Shown piece by piece: positions 7,098-15,843 of a stretch of 64,000 bases of DNA (positions within the stretch are counted from its first letter, which is position 1; every line of letters starts with the position of its first letter). Source of the stretch: Candidatus Woesearchaeota archaeon (GTDB taxonomy: Archaea > Nanobdellota > Nanobdellia > Woesearchaeales > SM23-78); contig JAFGGS010000016.1 of the NCBI GenBank assembly GCA_016930415.1, forward strand, positions 213,340 to 277,339, read 5' to 3'. The notes beneath the pieces are model-generated. The model saw nothing but the letters and a program-made list of their open reading frames with translations. It was not told where the DNA came from and made no database searches. The position numbers and the translations under genes are program-made.

Positions 7098-8279
7098 ATG
7101 GCAATGGAGAACCTGCTCATACGATTCCTAGTCCTCATCACCATACTGTTCTTCCTGCCAAAATTCATAAACAAGTTCTACAAGGTGCCATATCCGCTCA
7201 CAGAGATATTCCTGGGGATAATGCTCGGATTATTGGTGCCTAATTTCTTCTACCTCGACGACATGACCAACATCCTCGCGACGCTCGGCATAATAACCCT
7301 TTTTGTCTCAGCAGGCATAGAAGTCGATATTCCTTTCATCACCAAGAACAAGTCCTTCTTCATAGGCAACCTGGCAAGGCACGTGCTCTTGTTCGCAATC
7401 GTAGGCCTTGGCTTTAGCATAGCATTCAAGATGCCGATGCACGAATCCCTGCTGGTCTCGATCGCGCTTACGACGCCTTCGGCAAGCTACATCCTCTCAG
7501 CGCTCAACCACGCGAGCAGGAAAGACAAGATATGGGTGTCCAACAAGGCCATTGCAGGAGAGGTCATCGCACTCATATTATTGATAATACTGCTCAAGAT
7601 AGAGAATCCTCCAGAGCTGCTCCTCACGATCGCGATACTCGCAGTGCTCATATTCGCGCTTCCCTACCTGTTCAAAGTGTTCTTCAAGAGGGTGTTTAGC
7701 GAGCTCGCAGGAACAGAGTTCTCATTCATATTCGTGATAGCGCTGATATCCGCTTACCTGACAGAATACTTAGGAGTCCACTTCCTGATAGGAGCATTCA
7801 TCGCAGGATTCATATCCCGCAGGTTCGTAACGCAGATCGTGAAGGATAAGGATTACAGGCACTTGACCCAGAAGAAGGGAGACGCCATAATAGAGAGCTT
7901 CGGATTCTTCGCGTCCACGTTCATCCCATTCTACTTCTTCTCAATAGGCCTGAAGATCGAATTAAACCTCCTGACATATTACAACGTAGGGATGGCGATT
8001 GGGCTTGCAATAGTCGTGTCCGCGGTCAAGATAATAACAATTGCGATACACAGGAAGGTAAGCATGAAAGAGAGCTTCCTGGACGGCATGAGGATGGGCG
8101 CCATGCTCCTGCCGACGCTCGTCTTCACGTTCGTGATAGCAACGCTCCTTCGAAGGATGGCGATGATAGATGATTCCTTGTTCGCGATACTGATGTTCTA
8201 CGGCATATTCACGTCCATAATGGGACTCCTCCTGCCAAAGCTCATAATACACTGGATGGAGAAGAAGAGCAAGCACTAG
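7098..8279 (+). CDS. CPA2-family cation:proton antiporter (Kef/NapA type)
   Basis: A polytopic membrane protein of 393 residues with about 11-13 hydrophobic segments. The N-terminal third matches the Na/H exchanger fold: PLTEIFLGIMLGLLVPN, then the TLGIITLFVSAGIEVD segment with the acidic residue typical of CPA2 members, and a later LTTPSASYILSAL and HFLIGAFIAGF. It likely exchanges Na or K for protons. The ion cannot be told from sequence. There is no cytoplasmic TrkA (RCK) domain, unlike KefB/C. The ATG lies about 28 nt after an ATTTTTAA promoter element, so the mRNA is probably leaderless. Confidence 0.88.
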   Translation: MAMENLLIRFLVLITILFFLPKFINKFYKVPYPLTEIFLGIMLGLLVPNFFYLDDMTNILATLGIITLFVSAGIEVDIPFITKNKSFFIGNLARHVLLFAIVGLGFSIAFKMPMHESLLVSIALTTPSASYILSALNHASRKDKIWVSNKAIAGEVIALILLIILLKIENPPELLLTIAILAVLIFALPYLFKVFFKRVFSELAGTEFSFIFVIALISAYLTEYLGVHFLIGAFIAGFISRRFVTQIVKDKDYRHLTQKKGDAIIESFGFFASTFIPFYFFSIGLKIELNLLTYYNVGMAIGLAIVVSAVKIITIAIHRKVSMKESFLDGMRMGAMLLPTLVFTFVIATLLRRMAMIDDSLFAILMFYGIFTSIMGLLLPKLIIHWMEKKSKH

Positions 8280-8364
8280 ATGACTGCAGGACAATCTCAT
8301 TCTGATGAGTTTTTTATGCTAAACAAAAGATTTATATAACATTTATCCACTTGGAAGTGGTCTC

Positions 8365-9288
8365 ATGGATGATATTCTCAACCATATAAGAAACAGGAAA
8401 AATCTTGCAGACAGGGTTAGGCTTCTCAATCCAGACCAACTCGATCTAGAACTAGGAGTATACAACACGATAATCGCAGTGGAGGCCATAAGACACCAAA
8501 GGATGATGGCGGACGCAGAAGATGAGTCAAGAGAATACTTGCTTGATGAGAGAAAGAGAACTGATGAGAGGGACCAAAAAATAATGCTTTCGACATTGGA
8601 CGAGGCATTCCCCCAAGGACAAGATCCAGATCCCGGCAGAGTAGTGCCTATGACTAGAGGCATGATGGAACAGTTCTTGAGAGCAGGATACGCCAACAAT
8701 CCCCTTCCAGAACTAGAAATAGAGCTTCAGACCCGAAAAAATCAGACATACAAAGAGATAAAGAGACACGCGAAGAGATACGGGCATCTCCCGACGTTCA
8801 TAATAATCCTAAATTACCTGCCTGAAATCCACGCAAAGCACATCAAGAAAGGGACCGGAATCTTCGAAAACGGATTCTACTATGAAGGCGAGGATAGGCG
8901 TATCCGCAACTGCATAGGCAGGCCATTCCTCAAACCAACAGAATGGATGCTTGACGAGCTTTATAGCATATCCCTTGAAGACAGCGCAGTCACAGTCAAC
9001 AGTCAAGGGCTCATCTCAGGGACCAACGCAGAAATAGATGACCAGGCAAATGAAAACAATACTGATGAAGACAAGCGCTCATTAAACGAGAGGATAGGTC
9101 TTCTGGCCGGCGGAAACACGCGCCAACACGCAGCTTATGAAGGATCAGGACTCATGAAAGGAACAATAATATATACGCTTGGCGAATCAGGGTATATCCG
9201 CAGATTCTGCGAGAAAGAACTCACCCAATCATCACACGCTGGAGAAGAGCATAATCTGATGCTAAGATACCTTGAGGCACGGCCTTAG
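8365..9288 (+). CDS. Diadenylate cyclase (DacZ/DisA_N)-like protein with altered active-site motifs
   Basis: Residues about 130-285 resemble the DAC domain that makes cyclic di-AMP. Before the core, KRYGHLPTFIIIL parallels the strand leading into the family fold. LEDSAVTVNSQGLIS (204-218) corresponds to the DGA motif region, and GGNTRQHAAYEG (249-260) followed by SGYIRRF (275-281) corresponds to the G-x-RHR/RHHAA motif and the strand after it. DGA reads DSA, and RHR reads RQH, so activity is uncertain. The first 125 residues are helical, acidic and unrecognised. ATG at 8365 follows a GATTTATATAAC promoter by about 30 nt. The assignment rests on motif reading by eye. Confidence 0.6.
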   Translation: MDDILNHIRNRKNLADRVRLLNPDQLDLELGVYNTIIAVEAIRHQRMMADAEDESREYLLDERKRTDERDQKIMLSTLDEAFPQGQDPDPGRVVPMTRGMMEQFLRAGYANNPLPELEIELQTRKNQTYKEIKRHAKRYGHLPTFIIILNYLPEIHAKHIKKGTGIFENGFYYEGEDRRIRNCIGRPFLKPTEWMLDELYSISLEDSAVTVNSQGLISGTNAEIDDQANENNTDEDKRSLNERIGLLAGGNTRQHAAYEGSGLMKGTIIYTLGESGYIRRFCEKELTQSSHAGEEHNLMLRYLEARP

Positions 9289-9382
9289 AGCCGCAGGCCA
9301 GGAACAATCAAGACAAGCCACGAATCTATCAAGCAATAGGCATCCAAAACACATAAATACTAGTTCTTGACCACATAACTGC

Positions 9383-9739
9383 ATGAATGGGGAAAACATC
9401 GAGGAGATCAATAATCCTAAGGATCAGACCATAACTGTCAAGACGACTAGCGTCCTTCTTAGCAGGATGGTAAAGGGCAGCAAGGATGATGATTTCAAGA
9501 CTGCTATATTCAGGTTCTTCAGCAGGAACAACCCCCATCTTCAGGAAGGCTTCCCTAACAAGATCATCCAGTACACCAACACCGAGAAGGTCAGGATCAT
9601 GGGCCTCAACGTCTCATACTACCTTGAGGGGAACGATATCGTAATCAACGACCTGGAAGAGGTCACCTTAAGCCATGAGGGCACCAAGATATTCCTGACT
9701 GCAAAGCAAAAGTCAGTCCAAAGAAGGCAGCAGGGATAG
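9383..9739 (+). CDS. Unrecognised 118-residue protein
   Basis: No family recognised. The middle (residues 40-95) alternates short strands and could form a small beta-sheet domain. The C-terminus (AKQKSVQRRQQG) is basic. No membrane segment or cysteine pattern is seen. A CATAAATAC element 24-32 nt before the ATG suggests leaderless expression. An in-frame ATG two codons on (MGENIEE would need a different frame) does not compete. It is isolated, between the DAC-like gene and a convergent gene ending at 9756. Confidence 0.65.
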   Translation: MNGENIEEINNPKDQTITVKTTSVLLSRMVKGSKDDDFKTAIFRFFSRNNPHLQEGFPNKIIQYTNTEKVRIMGLNVSYYLEGNDIVINDLEEVTLSHEGTKIFLTAKQKSVQRRQQG

Positions 9740-9755
9740 ACATCCGCGCTCTTAG

Positions 9756-10217
9756 TCAGCGCCTCTTCTTTCCAGTCACGCGCTTGACGAGCTTAGCGCA
9801 TTCCAGCCTATATCTAGATATCATCTTCCCAAGGATGGCACCATATTTCTTGCGGTCATCTTCGACCTCTTCCTCGATTTTTTCCCAGATCTCTTGGAGC
9901 TGCGCCCGGTAAGCAGCTTTCTTCTTATCCCAAAGCTCATCATGCTTCTTCTTGATTGCTGCTGAGGAGTCGGCTCTGGACTGGGACTCCAATATCCTGG
10001 AGTACTCTGACTTGTAGCGCTCAAGCAATGCCTCAAGCGACTTGGTGTATTGGTCACGCTCAAGCGGGATGTGCTCCCTGTCCTTGATGATAGCAGCGGA
10101 GAATGACTCGTCAAGCTTCTCCTTCTCCTCAGAGAACCAGGCCTCCAGCTCTTCCTCGTCTGCAAAACCCTTGACAAACCCAAACATCATCCTAAAAGAC
10201 CTCTTGCTTGGCAGCAT
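9756..10217 (-). CDS. Unrecognised coiled-coil protein
   Basis: A highly charged helical protein of about 153 residues, rich in E, K and R, without cysteine clusters or signal sequence apart from one C near the end, finishing in VKRVTGKKRR. Long helices from residue 20 to 140 predict a coiled coil. The ATG at 10217 gives MLPSKRSFRMMFGF. The paired ATGs at 10196/10193 (MMFGFVKGF) are also plausible. It is divergent from pth2 across a palindromic TATA element. Function unknown. Confidence 0.7.
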   Translation of the reverse strand: MLPSKRSFRMMFGFVKGFADEEELEAWFSEEKEKLDESFSAAIIKDREHIPLERDQYTKSLEALLERYKSEYSRILESQSRADSSAAIKKKHDELWDKKKAAYRAQLQEIWEKIEEEVEDDRKKYGAILGKMISRYRLECAKLVKRVTGKKRR

Positions 10218-10264
10218 AGCCAAGACAAAGCCGCAGCTCTCAGCCCATCCTCATCTCATCCAGC

Positions 10265-10276
10265 ATATTTAAATAT
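10265..10276. promoter_or_regulatory. Palindromic TATA element serving divergent genes
   Basis: ATATTTAAATAT is a perfect 12-bp palindrome centred 31 nt before the pth2 ATG (plus) and about 53 nt before the coiled-coil gene start (minus). Either strand can read it as a TATA box, so it may drive both genes. Confidence 0.55.
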
Positions 10277-10301
10277 TACTAAGAATGCAACAACAGGCAA
10301 G

Positions 10302-10646
10302 ATGGCATACAAGCAGGCAATACTTATCAGGAACGACCTAAAGCTTCCGAAGGGCAAGATGGCAGCCCAGGCCAGTCACGCAAGCGTGGAAGCAGTCCTA
10401 AGAAGCGACAAGGACAAAGTCAAGGCTTGGAGAAGCGAGGGAATGGCCAAGATAGCCTTAAAGATAGAGAGCGAAAAAGAGCTCTACCGCCACTTGCAGG
10501 AAGCAAAGGACTTAGGCCTCACGACCTCTACGATCACAGACGCAGGGAAGACAGTCGTCGCGCCAGGCACGGTAACCTGCGGGGCAATAGGCCCGGATGA
10601 GGAAGGAGAGATCGACAAGGTCATCTCGGAACTAAAGCTCATGTGA
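10302..10646 (+). CDS. pth2: Peptidyl-tRNA hydrolase 2
   Basis: Pth2 releases peptides from stalled peptidyl-tRNAs; it is the archaeal/eukaryotic type, unrelated to bacterial Pth. The 114-residue protein has the complete signature: LIRNDLKLPKGKMAAQASHAS near the N-terminus (LPKGKMAAQ and HAS being catalytic), W-R-S-E-G-M-AKIALK, then the DAGKT and GPGT-like (APGTVTCGAIGP) segments. Leaderless or short-leader start 31 nt after the palindromic TATA element. It precedes lysS by 116 nt, which has its own promoter. Confidence 0.96.
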   Translation: MAYKQAILIRNDLKLPKGKMAAQASHASVEAVLRSDKDKVKAWRSEGMAKIALKIESEKELYRHLQEAKDLGLTTSTITDAGKTVVAPGTVTCGAIGPDEEGEIDKVISELKLM

Positions 10647-10762
10647 ATGCAAACTTCTGACTGGCTTAGGATGCAGTATCAAGATTCAAGCGCCTTGAGA
10701 GCAAATATTTCGTTCTTGCCACGAAAAGCTTTAAATACCAACCAAGCGTCTTATAACCTAAA

Positions 10763-12241
10763 ATGGACACTGAAGAAAGGATAATGCAGGAACGCAAGGA
10801 GAAAGGAGAAGCATTAAGGAGTGAAGGGACTGAGATATACCCTTACGCATATGACCTAAACGCGACCAGCTCTGAGGTCAGGAAGGTCTTTGAGAAGCTA
10901 AAGCCTGAAGAGCATGAGAGCATGCGAAACAGCGTGAAGGTCGCAGGCAGGCTGATGACTGTCAGGCTCATGGGAAAGGCTAGCTTTGCAACCATCCAGG
11001 ACGAGGATGGAAGGCTTCAGCTCTACTTCAAGCAGGACAACCTAGGCGTTGAGAACTACAAGATGTTCAAGCAGCTAGACCTGGGGGATTTCGTAGGCGT
11101 CGAAGGAAGCGTTTTCAAGACAAAGACTGGCGAAGTCACTATAGAAGTCAAGTCATTCAAGCTCCTATGCAAGTCGCTTCGGACTCTTCCTGAGAAGTAT
11201 CACGGCCTGAAGGATCCTGAGATAAGGCATCGGAAGAGATACCTGGACCTGATCGCGAATCCAGAGGTCAAGAAGACCTTTGCTCAAAGGTCAAAAGCCA
11301 TCAGGGAAGTGAGGAGCTACCTGAACGAACAAGGCTACCTGGAAGTTGAGACTCCAGTCCTCCAGCCGCAGTACGGCGGGGCGGCTGCCAGGCCTTTTGT
11401 CACGAAGCACAACGCACTCAACATGGACTTATACCTTCGGATCAGTCCGGAAATGTACCTGAAGAGGCTGCTCATAGGCGGCTTCACCAAGGTCTATGAC
11501 ATAAACAAGAACTTCAGGAACGAAGGGATAGACTTCGACCATAACCCAGAGTTCACGATGATAGAATGGTACGAAGCATACTCTGACTACAACCGCATGA
11601 TGGACATGTGCGAGGAGATGATAAAGAGGGTCGCGCTCAAGGTGTATGGCAAGCAGAAGTTCAGCTTCAAGGACATGGAGGTGGACTTGTCAGGCACGTG
11701 GGAGAGGATTCCTATGACAGAGGCCCTTAAGAAGTACGGCAAGGTGGACGTCGAGAAGATGAATGACCAGGACCTCTTGAAGCTCGCCATAGAGCACGAG
11801 TTTGACTCACGGGAGAGGACCAGGGGCCATCTAATCAACTTTCTCTTTGAGAAACTCGTAGAGGACAGCCTGGTGCAGCCAACGTTCATAATGGACCATC
11901 CGGTCGAGGTCTCGCCACTCACCAAGAAGCATCGGTCAAAGCCAGGATTCGTCGAGAGGGCAGAGCTCTTCATGGCTAAGTCTGAGTTCGCAAACATATA
12001 CTCTGAGCTGAACGATCCTGTGGAGCAGAGAACTAGGCTCGAGGAACAGGAGACCCAGCGAGAAAAGGACGAAGAGAATAACTATCCGATGGATGAGGAC
12101 TTCTGTGAAGCCCTGGAATACGGCATGCCGCCAGCAGGCGGGATCGGCGTAGGCATCGACAGGCTGATCATGGTCTTGTCAGAGAATCCTAACATCAGAG
12201 AGGTCATATTATTCCCCACGCTGAGGCCCGAGAACAAATGA
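10763..12241 (+). CDS. lysS: Lysyl-tRNA synthetase, class II
   Basis: Charges tRNA-Lys. The N-terminal OB-fold anticodon-binding domain (about 60-165: VAGRLMTVRLMGKASFATIQD) precedes the class II core with motif 2 (FRNEGIDFDHNPEFTMIEWYEAY) read in two parts and motif 3 (GGIGVGIDRLIM). FVTKHNALNMDLYLRISPEMYLKRL is the LysRS-specific stretch, given here only by its ends. Length 492 is normal. Many archaea use the unrelated class I LysRS instead. ATG lies about 29 nt after a CTTTAAATACC promoter. Its TGA overlaps the next gene's ATG (ATGA at 12238), so the rimB-like gene is coupled. Confidence 0.96.
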   Translation: MDTEERIMQERKEKGEALRSEGTEIYPYAYDLNATSSEVRKVFEKLKPEEHESMRNSVKVAGRLMTVRLMGKASFATIQDEDGRLQLYFKQDNLGVENYKMFKQLDLGDFVGVEGSVFKTKTGEVTIEVKSFKLLCKSLRTLPEKYHGLKDPEIRHRKRYLDLIANPEVKKTFAQRSKAIREVRSYLNEQGYLEVETPVLQPQYGGAAARPFVTKHNALNMDLYLRISPEMYLKRLLIGGFTKVYDINKNFRNEGIDFDHNPEFTMIEWYEAYSDYNRMMDMCEEMIKRVALKVYGKQKFSFKDMEVDLSGTWERIPMTEALKKYGKVDVEKMNDQDLLKLAIEHEFDSRERTRGHLINFLFEKLVEDSLVQPTFIMDHPVEVSPLTKKHRSKPGFVERAELFMAKSEFANIYSELNDPVEQRTRLEEQETQREKDEENNYPMDEDFCEALEYGMPPAGGIGVGIDRLIMVLSENPNIREVILFPTLRPENK

Positions 12242-12627
12242 CGCCTGAAGAGTACGAGCACATAAAAGAGAGGACCATCGTGGGCCTTACAGAGAAGATA
12301 ATAGTCGTAGGGCAGAGCGAGACCAAGGAGCTCATCGCAAGGATCGACACCGGAGCCACTAAGAGCAGCATCGACCTGACGCTCGCGACAAGGCTCGGCC
12401 TTGGGCCGGTAGTCGACTCAAAACTGGTCAAGAGCGCTCACGGCGTGAAGCTTCGGCCGGTCGTCCAGTCAGAGATCGAGATCGGAGGCAAGAAGATACT
12501 CGCCAAGTTCACGCTCGCTGACAGGGGCCACATGAGATACCTGGTGCTCATCGGGCAGAACATATTGAAGAAGGACTTCCTGGTGGACCCTGGGACCAGG
12601 GCTGACTCTGCCAAGAAGCTCTTATAG
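12238..12627 (+). CDS. RimB-type aspartyl/ATP-dependent zinc protease family protein
   Basis: A retropepsin-like fold of 129 residues. ARIDTGATKSSID (about residues 36-48) carries the D-T-G-A active-site signature, and the matching flap and second-lobe segments are KFTLADRG and YLVLIGQNIL. These fit the DUF785 family often annotated as ATP-dependent zinc protease or RimB, whose genes commonly neighbour rimK-type ligases, as here 74 nt downstream. It may tailor or regulate the peptide/protein modification made by the ligase. Start overlaps the lysS stop by ATGA. Confidence 0.8.
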   Translation: MTPEEYEHIKERTIVGLTEKIIVVGQSETKELIARIDTGATKSSIDLTLATRLGLGPVVDSKLVKSAHGVKLRPVVQSEIEIGGKKILAKFTLADRGHMRYLVLIGQNILKKDFLVDPGTRADSAKKLL

Positions 12628-12700
12628 ATGCCGCAGACAAGAACCGGCATTCACATCGATAAGCGTTGGAAGATGACAGGACAATAAACAGGACGATATC

Positions 12701-13789
12701 ATGAAACTGAGAGCAGCAATCATAAGCCTTGGAAGCAGGAGCAGTGACTGGACTGCTGACGCCATGAAGAAATACTTTGAGGAAGTCGACCATCTGGACA
12801 TAAGGAAGATAGACATCAAGATCTCAGGCAATGAAGAAGAGATAATATACGACGGCAAGCCGCTCAAGGAGTATGACTGCATCTACGCAAAGGGTTCTTT
12901 CCGGTTCGCCCAGCTTCTCAAGTCGCTCACGTGCATCCTAGAGAGAAGGTGCTACATGCCATTGTCCTCTGACTCCTTCACTGTAGCGCATGACAAGCTC
13001 TTGACCAACCTTGAGCTTCAGAGAAACAAAATCCCCATGCCAAAGACGTTCATAACAGCGACCATAGCGGCTGCCAAGAAGGTACTTGAGAAAGCCAAGT
13101 ATCCCGTAGTCATGAAATTCCCTCAAGGGACGGGCGGCAAGGGAGTCTTGTTTGCAGACAGCTACTCGAGCGCATCCTCGCTGCTCGACGCGCTGGAGGC
13201 TCTTAGGCAACCATTCCTGCTCCAGGAGTATATCGAGACTGGCGGCAAGGACTTGAGGATAATAGTCGTGGGAGACCAAGTCGTGGCGAGCATGAAGCGG
13301 AAGGCCGCGCTTGGAGAGGCCAGGGCTAACTTCCATTCAGGCGGAGAGGGAGAGCCTGTTGAGCTGGATATCACGACAAAACAGATCGCGATTGAGGTGG
13401 CGAGGTCCATAAGGGCTGATATCTGCGCAGTCGACATCCTGCCAAGCCCTAAGGGACCGCTGGTGATAGAGGCCAACATAAGCCCGGGCCTTCAGCTAAT
13501 AACCAAGATCACCAAGATAGACATCCCAGACATAATCGCGAGATACCTTTATGACAAGACCTTGGATTGGAAGAAGAAGAAGCATGCAAACCATGCGACC
13601 GAGATACTGGATGATCTCGAGATCCCTCACACCCAGGAGAAGTCCATAATCACCAACCTTACGTTCCGGGGCGGCAACATAATCCTTCCTCCTGTCATCA
13701 GCAGGCTCACTAGCTTCCAGCCGAGCGACTCTTTCGAGATAAAGACTGAGAAGGACAAGGTCACCATTTCTAAGATGAAGATCAGCTAG
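12701..13789 (+). CDS. RimK-family ATP-grasp ligase with an extra C-terminal domain
   Basis: RimK-type enzymes add glutamate or other amino acids to a carboxylate using ATP. The ATP-grasp part spans about 100-285: HDKLLTNLELQRNKIPMP, the lid PQGTGGKGV, LLQEYIETGGKDLRIIVVG and the metal-binding end LVIEANISPG. The last 60 residues (from about ILDDLEIPH) are not part of the minimal enzyme. FRGGNIILPPVI and the short strands after it look like an AbrB/SpoVT-type swapped hairpin, which could bind DNA or dimerise. The substrate is unknown. Only a weak ribosome-binding site is visible. Confidence 0.85.
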   Translation: MKLRAAIISLGSRSSDWTADAMKKYFEEVDHLDIRKIDIKISGNEEEIIYDGKPLKEYDCIYAKGSFRFAQLLKSLTCILERRCYMPLSSDSFTVAHDKLLTNLELQRNKIPMPKTFITATIAAAKKVLEKAKYPVVMKFPQGTGGKGVLFADSYSSASSLLDALEALRQPFLLQEYIETGGKDLRIIVVGDQVVASMKRKAALGEARANFHSGGEGEPVELDITTKQIAIEVARSIRADICAVDILPSPKGPLVIEANISPGLQLITKITKIDIPDIIARYLYDKTLDWKKKKHANHATEILDDLEIPHTQEKSIITNLTFRGGNIILPPVISRLTSFQPSDSFEIKTEKDKVTISKMKIS

Positions 13790-13894
13790 GCAGGGATTGA
13801 AGGCTTCGCAGATCCATGACTGTTCTTATATCAATCAGGTTATCCGAGGCTGAAGTTATCTGTCTAGAAGAATCAGAAAAGACATCAAAGGATA

Positions 13895-14164
13895 TCAAAG
13901 AAGGCTTTTTAGCTTGTGGATGTAGCCTGCGGCTTCCTGGCCTTTCTTGGTCAGGGTCAGGACTTTCAGGCGGCCCTGCTTCTCGAAGGCGACCAGGCCT
14001 GACTTCTCCATCTCCTGCAGTATCTTTACGACGTGGCTGTAGGTGCAGTCGACTTGTTTTGCAAGATTAGAAGCGTAGACGTCAGAGGTTTTGTTGAAGA
14101 GATAGACGAGCATCATCGCGGGTTTTTCCCGGAAAAAGACGTTGAATATCTTTTTTTGTTTCAT
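13895..14164 (-). CDS. Winged-helix (MarR-like) transcriptional regulator
   Basis: A single-domain regulator of 89 residues: helix 1 around PAMMLVYLFN, the helix-turn-helix in SNLAKQVDCTYSHVVKILQEME, and a wing in LVAFEKQGRLKVLTLTKKG. AGAGGTG lies six bases before the ATG. It is read divergently from the aCPSF-type nuclease gene, and a perfect inverted repeat (14278-14301) lies between them, a likely operator. It shares no stop overlap with rimK, which ends 105 nt away; that convergent gap holds nothing else recognisable. Confidence 0.85.
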   Translation of the reverse strand: MKQKKIFNVFFREKPAMMLVYLFNKTSDVYASNLAKQVDCTYSHVVKILQEMEKSGLVAFEKQGRLKVLTLTKKGQEAAGYIHKLKSLL

Positions 14165-14277
14165 GCATGCACCTCTCGGATGCTTTCATGACCAAAAAAG
14201 GAACTTTTTTGCTTCATCATCCACCCCTAAATCACTCATTTCTGTTTTTCTTGGATTAAAAAGATTTGTTTATTCTA

Positions 14278-14301
14278 AAATAACCATTACGAAGGTTATT
14301 T
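14278..14301. promoter_or_regulatory. Perfect inverted repeat between divergent regulator and nuclease genes
   Basis: AAATAACC (14278-14285) and GGTTATTT (14294-14301) are exact complements around an 8-nt spacer, giving a symmetric 24-bp site. A TATTTATATAG promoter-like element abuts it on the right. The site suits a dimeric winged-helix repressor such as the one encoded at 13895-14164. The rest of the 265-nt gap holds a second TATA-like box (ATATTTAAATAG, about 14369-14380) for the nuclease. Confidence 0.55.
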
Positions 14302-14429
14302 CTATTTATATAGTTTTCCATTCATACAATTCGAGAAAACAATGAATCCAAAAGGCACAAAATACAGAATATTTAAATAGTTTTTCATTTGTAAGAAAAC
14401 CAGGCAAAAACAAGAAAAACAGTGAAAAA

Positions 14430-15710
14430 ATGAGATTAATCTTCCATGGAGCAGCAAAAGAAGTAGGCAGGAGCTGCATAGAGCTCAAGACCAAAGGCGA
14501 CAGGATCATTCTCGACGCAGGGATAAAATTCAAGGAACACGGCTTCGAATACCCTGAGAAAGTGCTGAACCTGCCGGACATAGACGGACTCTTCATAAGC
14601 CACGCCCACCTAGACCACACCGGAGCGCTACCCATGTTCGAGCACAACAACATCACGTGCCCGATATTCTGCACCAAGCTCACGTACGAGCTCACAAAGA
14701 TACTCCTCAAGGACTCCTACAAGATAGCGAGGATCAGGAACCTGCACCCAGCATACGAGAAGATAGACCTGAAGAAAGTCGCGAAGGCAGTGAGGTTCAT
14801 ACGCTACGACCAGAGCTACAAGCACAGGGACATCAGATTCACGTTCAGGAACGCAGGGCACATCCCCGGAAGCGCGATGATGGAGATAGAAGCCGAAGGA
14901 AAGAGACTGCTATACACAGGAGACATAAAGATAAAGCCAACAGAACTAATGAAAGGAGCATACACCGCGTACAACAACGTCGACACCATGATAATAGAGT
15001 CGACCTACGGCAACCGCGTACTCCCCGACAAAGAAGATCTCAAGAAGAGATTCCTGGACCGGGTGGAAGCAGTCGTAAAAGACAGAGGCTCAGTGCTAAT
15101 ACCAGTATTCTCCCTGGGAAGAGCCCAGCTGATACTAATGATCCTCGCAGAGAGAAGATTCAATGTGCCAGTCTATTACGAAGGCATGTGCCACAAGATG
15201 AACAGCAAGATGCTGAAAGTCTCAGACGACCCCTACATCCGCAACCGCAAAAGGCTTGAGAAGATGCTCCACAAAGGAGCGACCCACATAAGCAGCCCGA
15301 GAAGGAGGCAATACGCGCTCCAGAAACCAGGGATATTCGTAACCACCAGCGGCATGCTGCAAGGAGGCCCAGTCCTATCATACATAAAAGAGCTCTGGCA
15401 CAGCCCAAAGAACACGATCATGCTCACAGGATTCCAATGCAAGAGGACGAACGGCCGCCACCTCTACGAGGAAGGATTCGTATACATCGACGGCTGGAAG
15501 ACCTACGTCAAATGCGCGGTCGAGAAATTCGACTTCTCAGGACACGCAGACCAGAACGAGCTTCAGGAATTCATCAGGCAAGTAAACCCCAAGAACCTCA
15601 TAATCCAGCACGGAGACGCAGAAGAAGTAGAGACCCTGAAAGCCTGGGCTGAAAAGAACACGAAAGCAAGAGTGTACGCGCCAAGGGTAGGCGACGAAAT
15701 AGAAGTCTGA
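14430..15710 (+). CDS. Metallo-beta-lactamase/beta-CASP ribonuclease (aCPSF/RNase J type)
   Basis: An RNA endonuclease or 5'-3' exonuclease related to CPSF73. Motif 2 is SHAHLDHTGALP (residues about 55-66), later motifs include GHIPGSAMMEIE, the LYTGDIK metal ligand, and beta-CASP motifs A-C (VDTMIIESTYGN, GSVLIPVFSLGRAQ, FVTTSGMLQGG), then FDFSGHADQNEL and LIIQHGD. There are no KH domains at the N-terminus, so it resembles aCPSF2 or archaeal RNase J rather than aCPSF1. Length 426. A leader of about 30-50 nt follows an ATATTTAAATAG promoter, with AGTGA near the ATG. Confidence 0.92.
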   Translation: MRLIFHGAAKEVGRSCIELKTKGDRIILDAGIKFKEHGFEYPEKVLNLPDIDGLFISHAHLDHTGALPMFEHNNITCPIFCTKLTYELTKILLKDSYKIARIRNLHPAYEKIDLKKVAKAVRFIRYDQSYKHRDIRFTFRNAGHIPGSAMMEIEAEGKRLLYTGDIKIKPTELMKGAYTAYNNVDTMIIESTYGNRVLPDKEDLKKRFLDRVEAVVKDRGSVLIPVFSLGRAQLILMILAERRFNVPVYYEGMCHKMNSKMLKVSDDPYIRNRKRLEKMLHKGATHISSPRRRQYALQKPGIFVTTSGMLQGGPVLSYIKELWHSPKNTIMLTGFQCKRTNGRHLYEEGFVYIDGWKTYVKCAVEKFDFSGHADQNELQEFIRQVNPKNLIIQHGDAEEVETLKAWAEKNTKARVYAPRVGDEIEV

Positions 15711-15843
15711 AAAACATAAAAGCTTAAATAATCTCCTTCACTACCAAGAAGGATGGTTTCCATAAGCTGGTGGGCTCTTCTTTCTTTTGAATACTATTGT
15801 CGCGTAGGAGAAAAAAAACGTCCAAAGATTCTCGGAAGAGGTC

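Noticed and set aside
13816-14070. An 84-codon plus-strand frame over the winged-helix gene
   Set aside because: It is antisense to a clear winged-helix protein, rich in Ser, Gly and Arg, with no promoter or ribosome-binding site.
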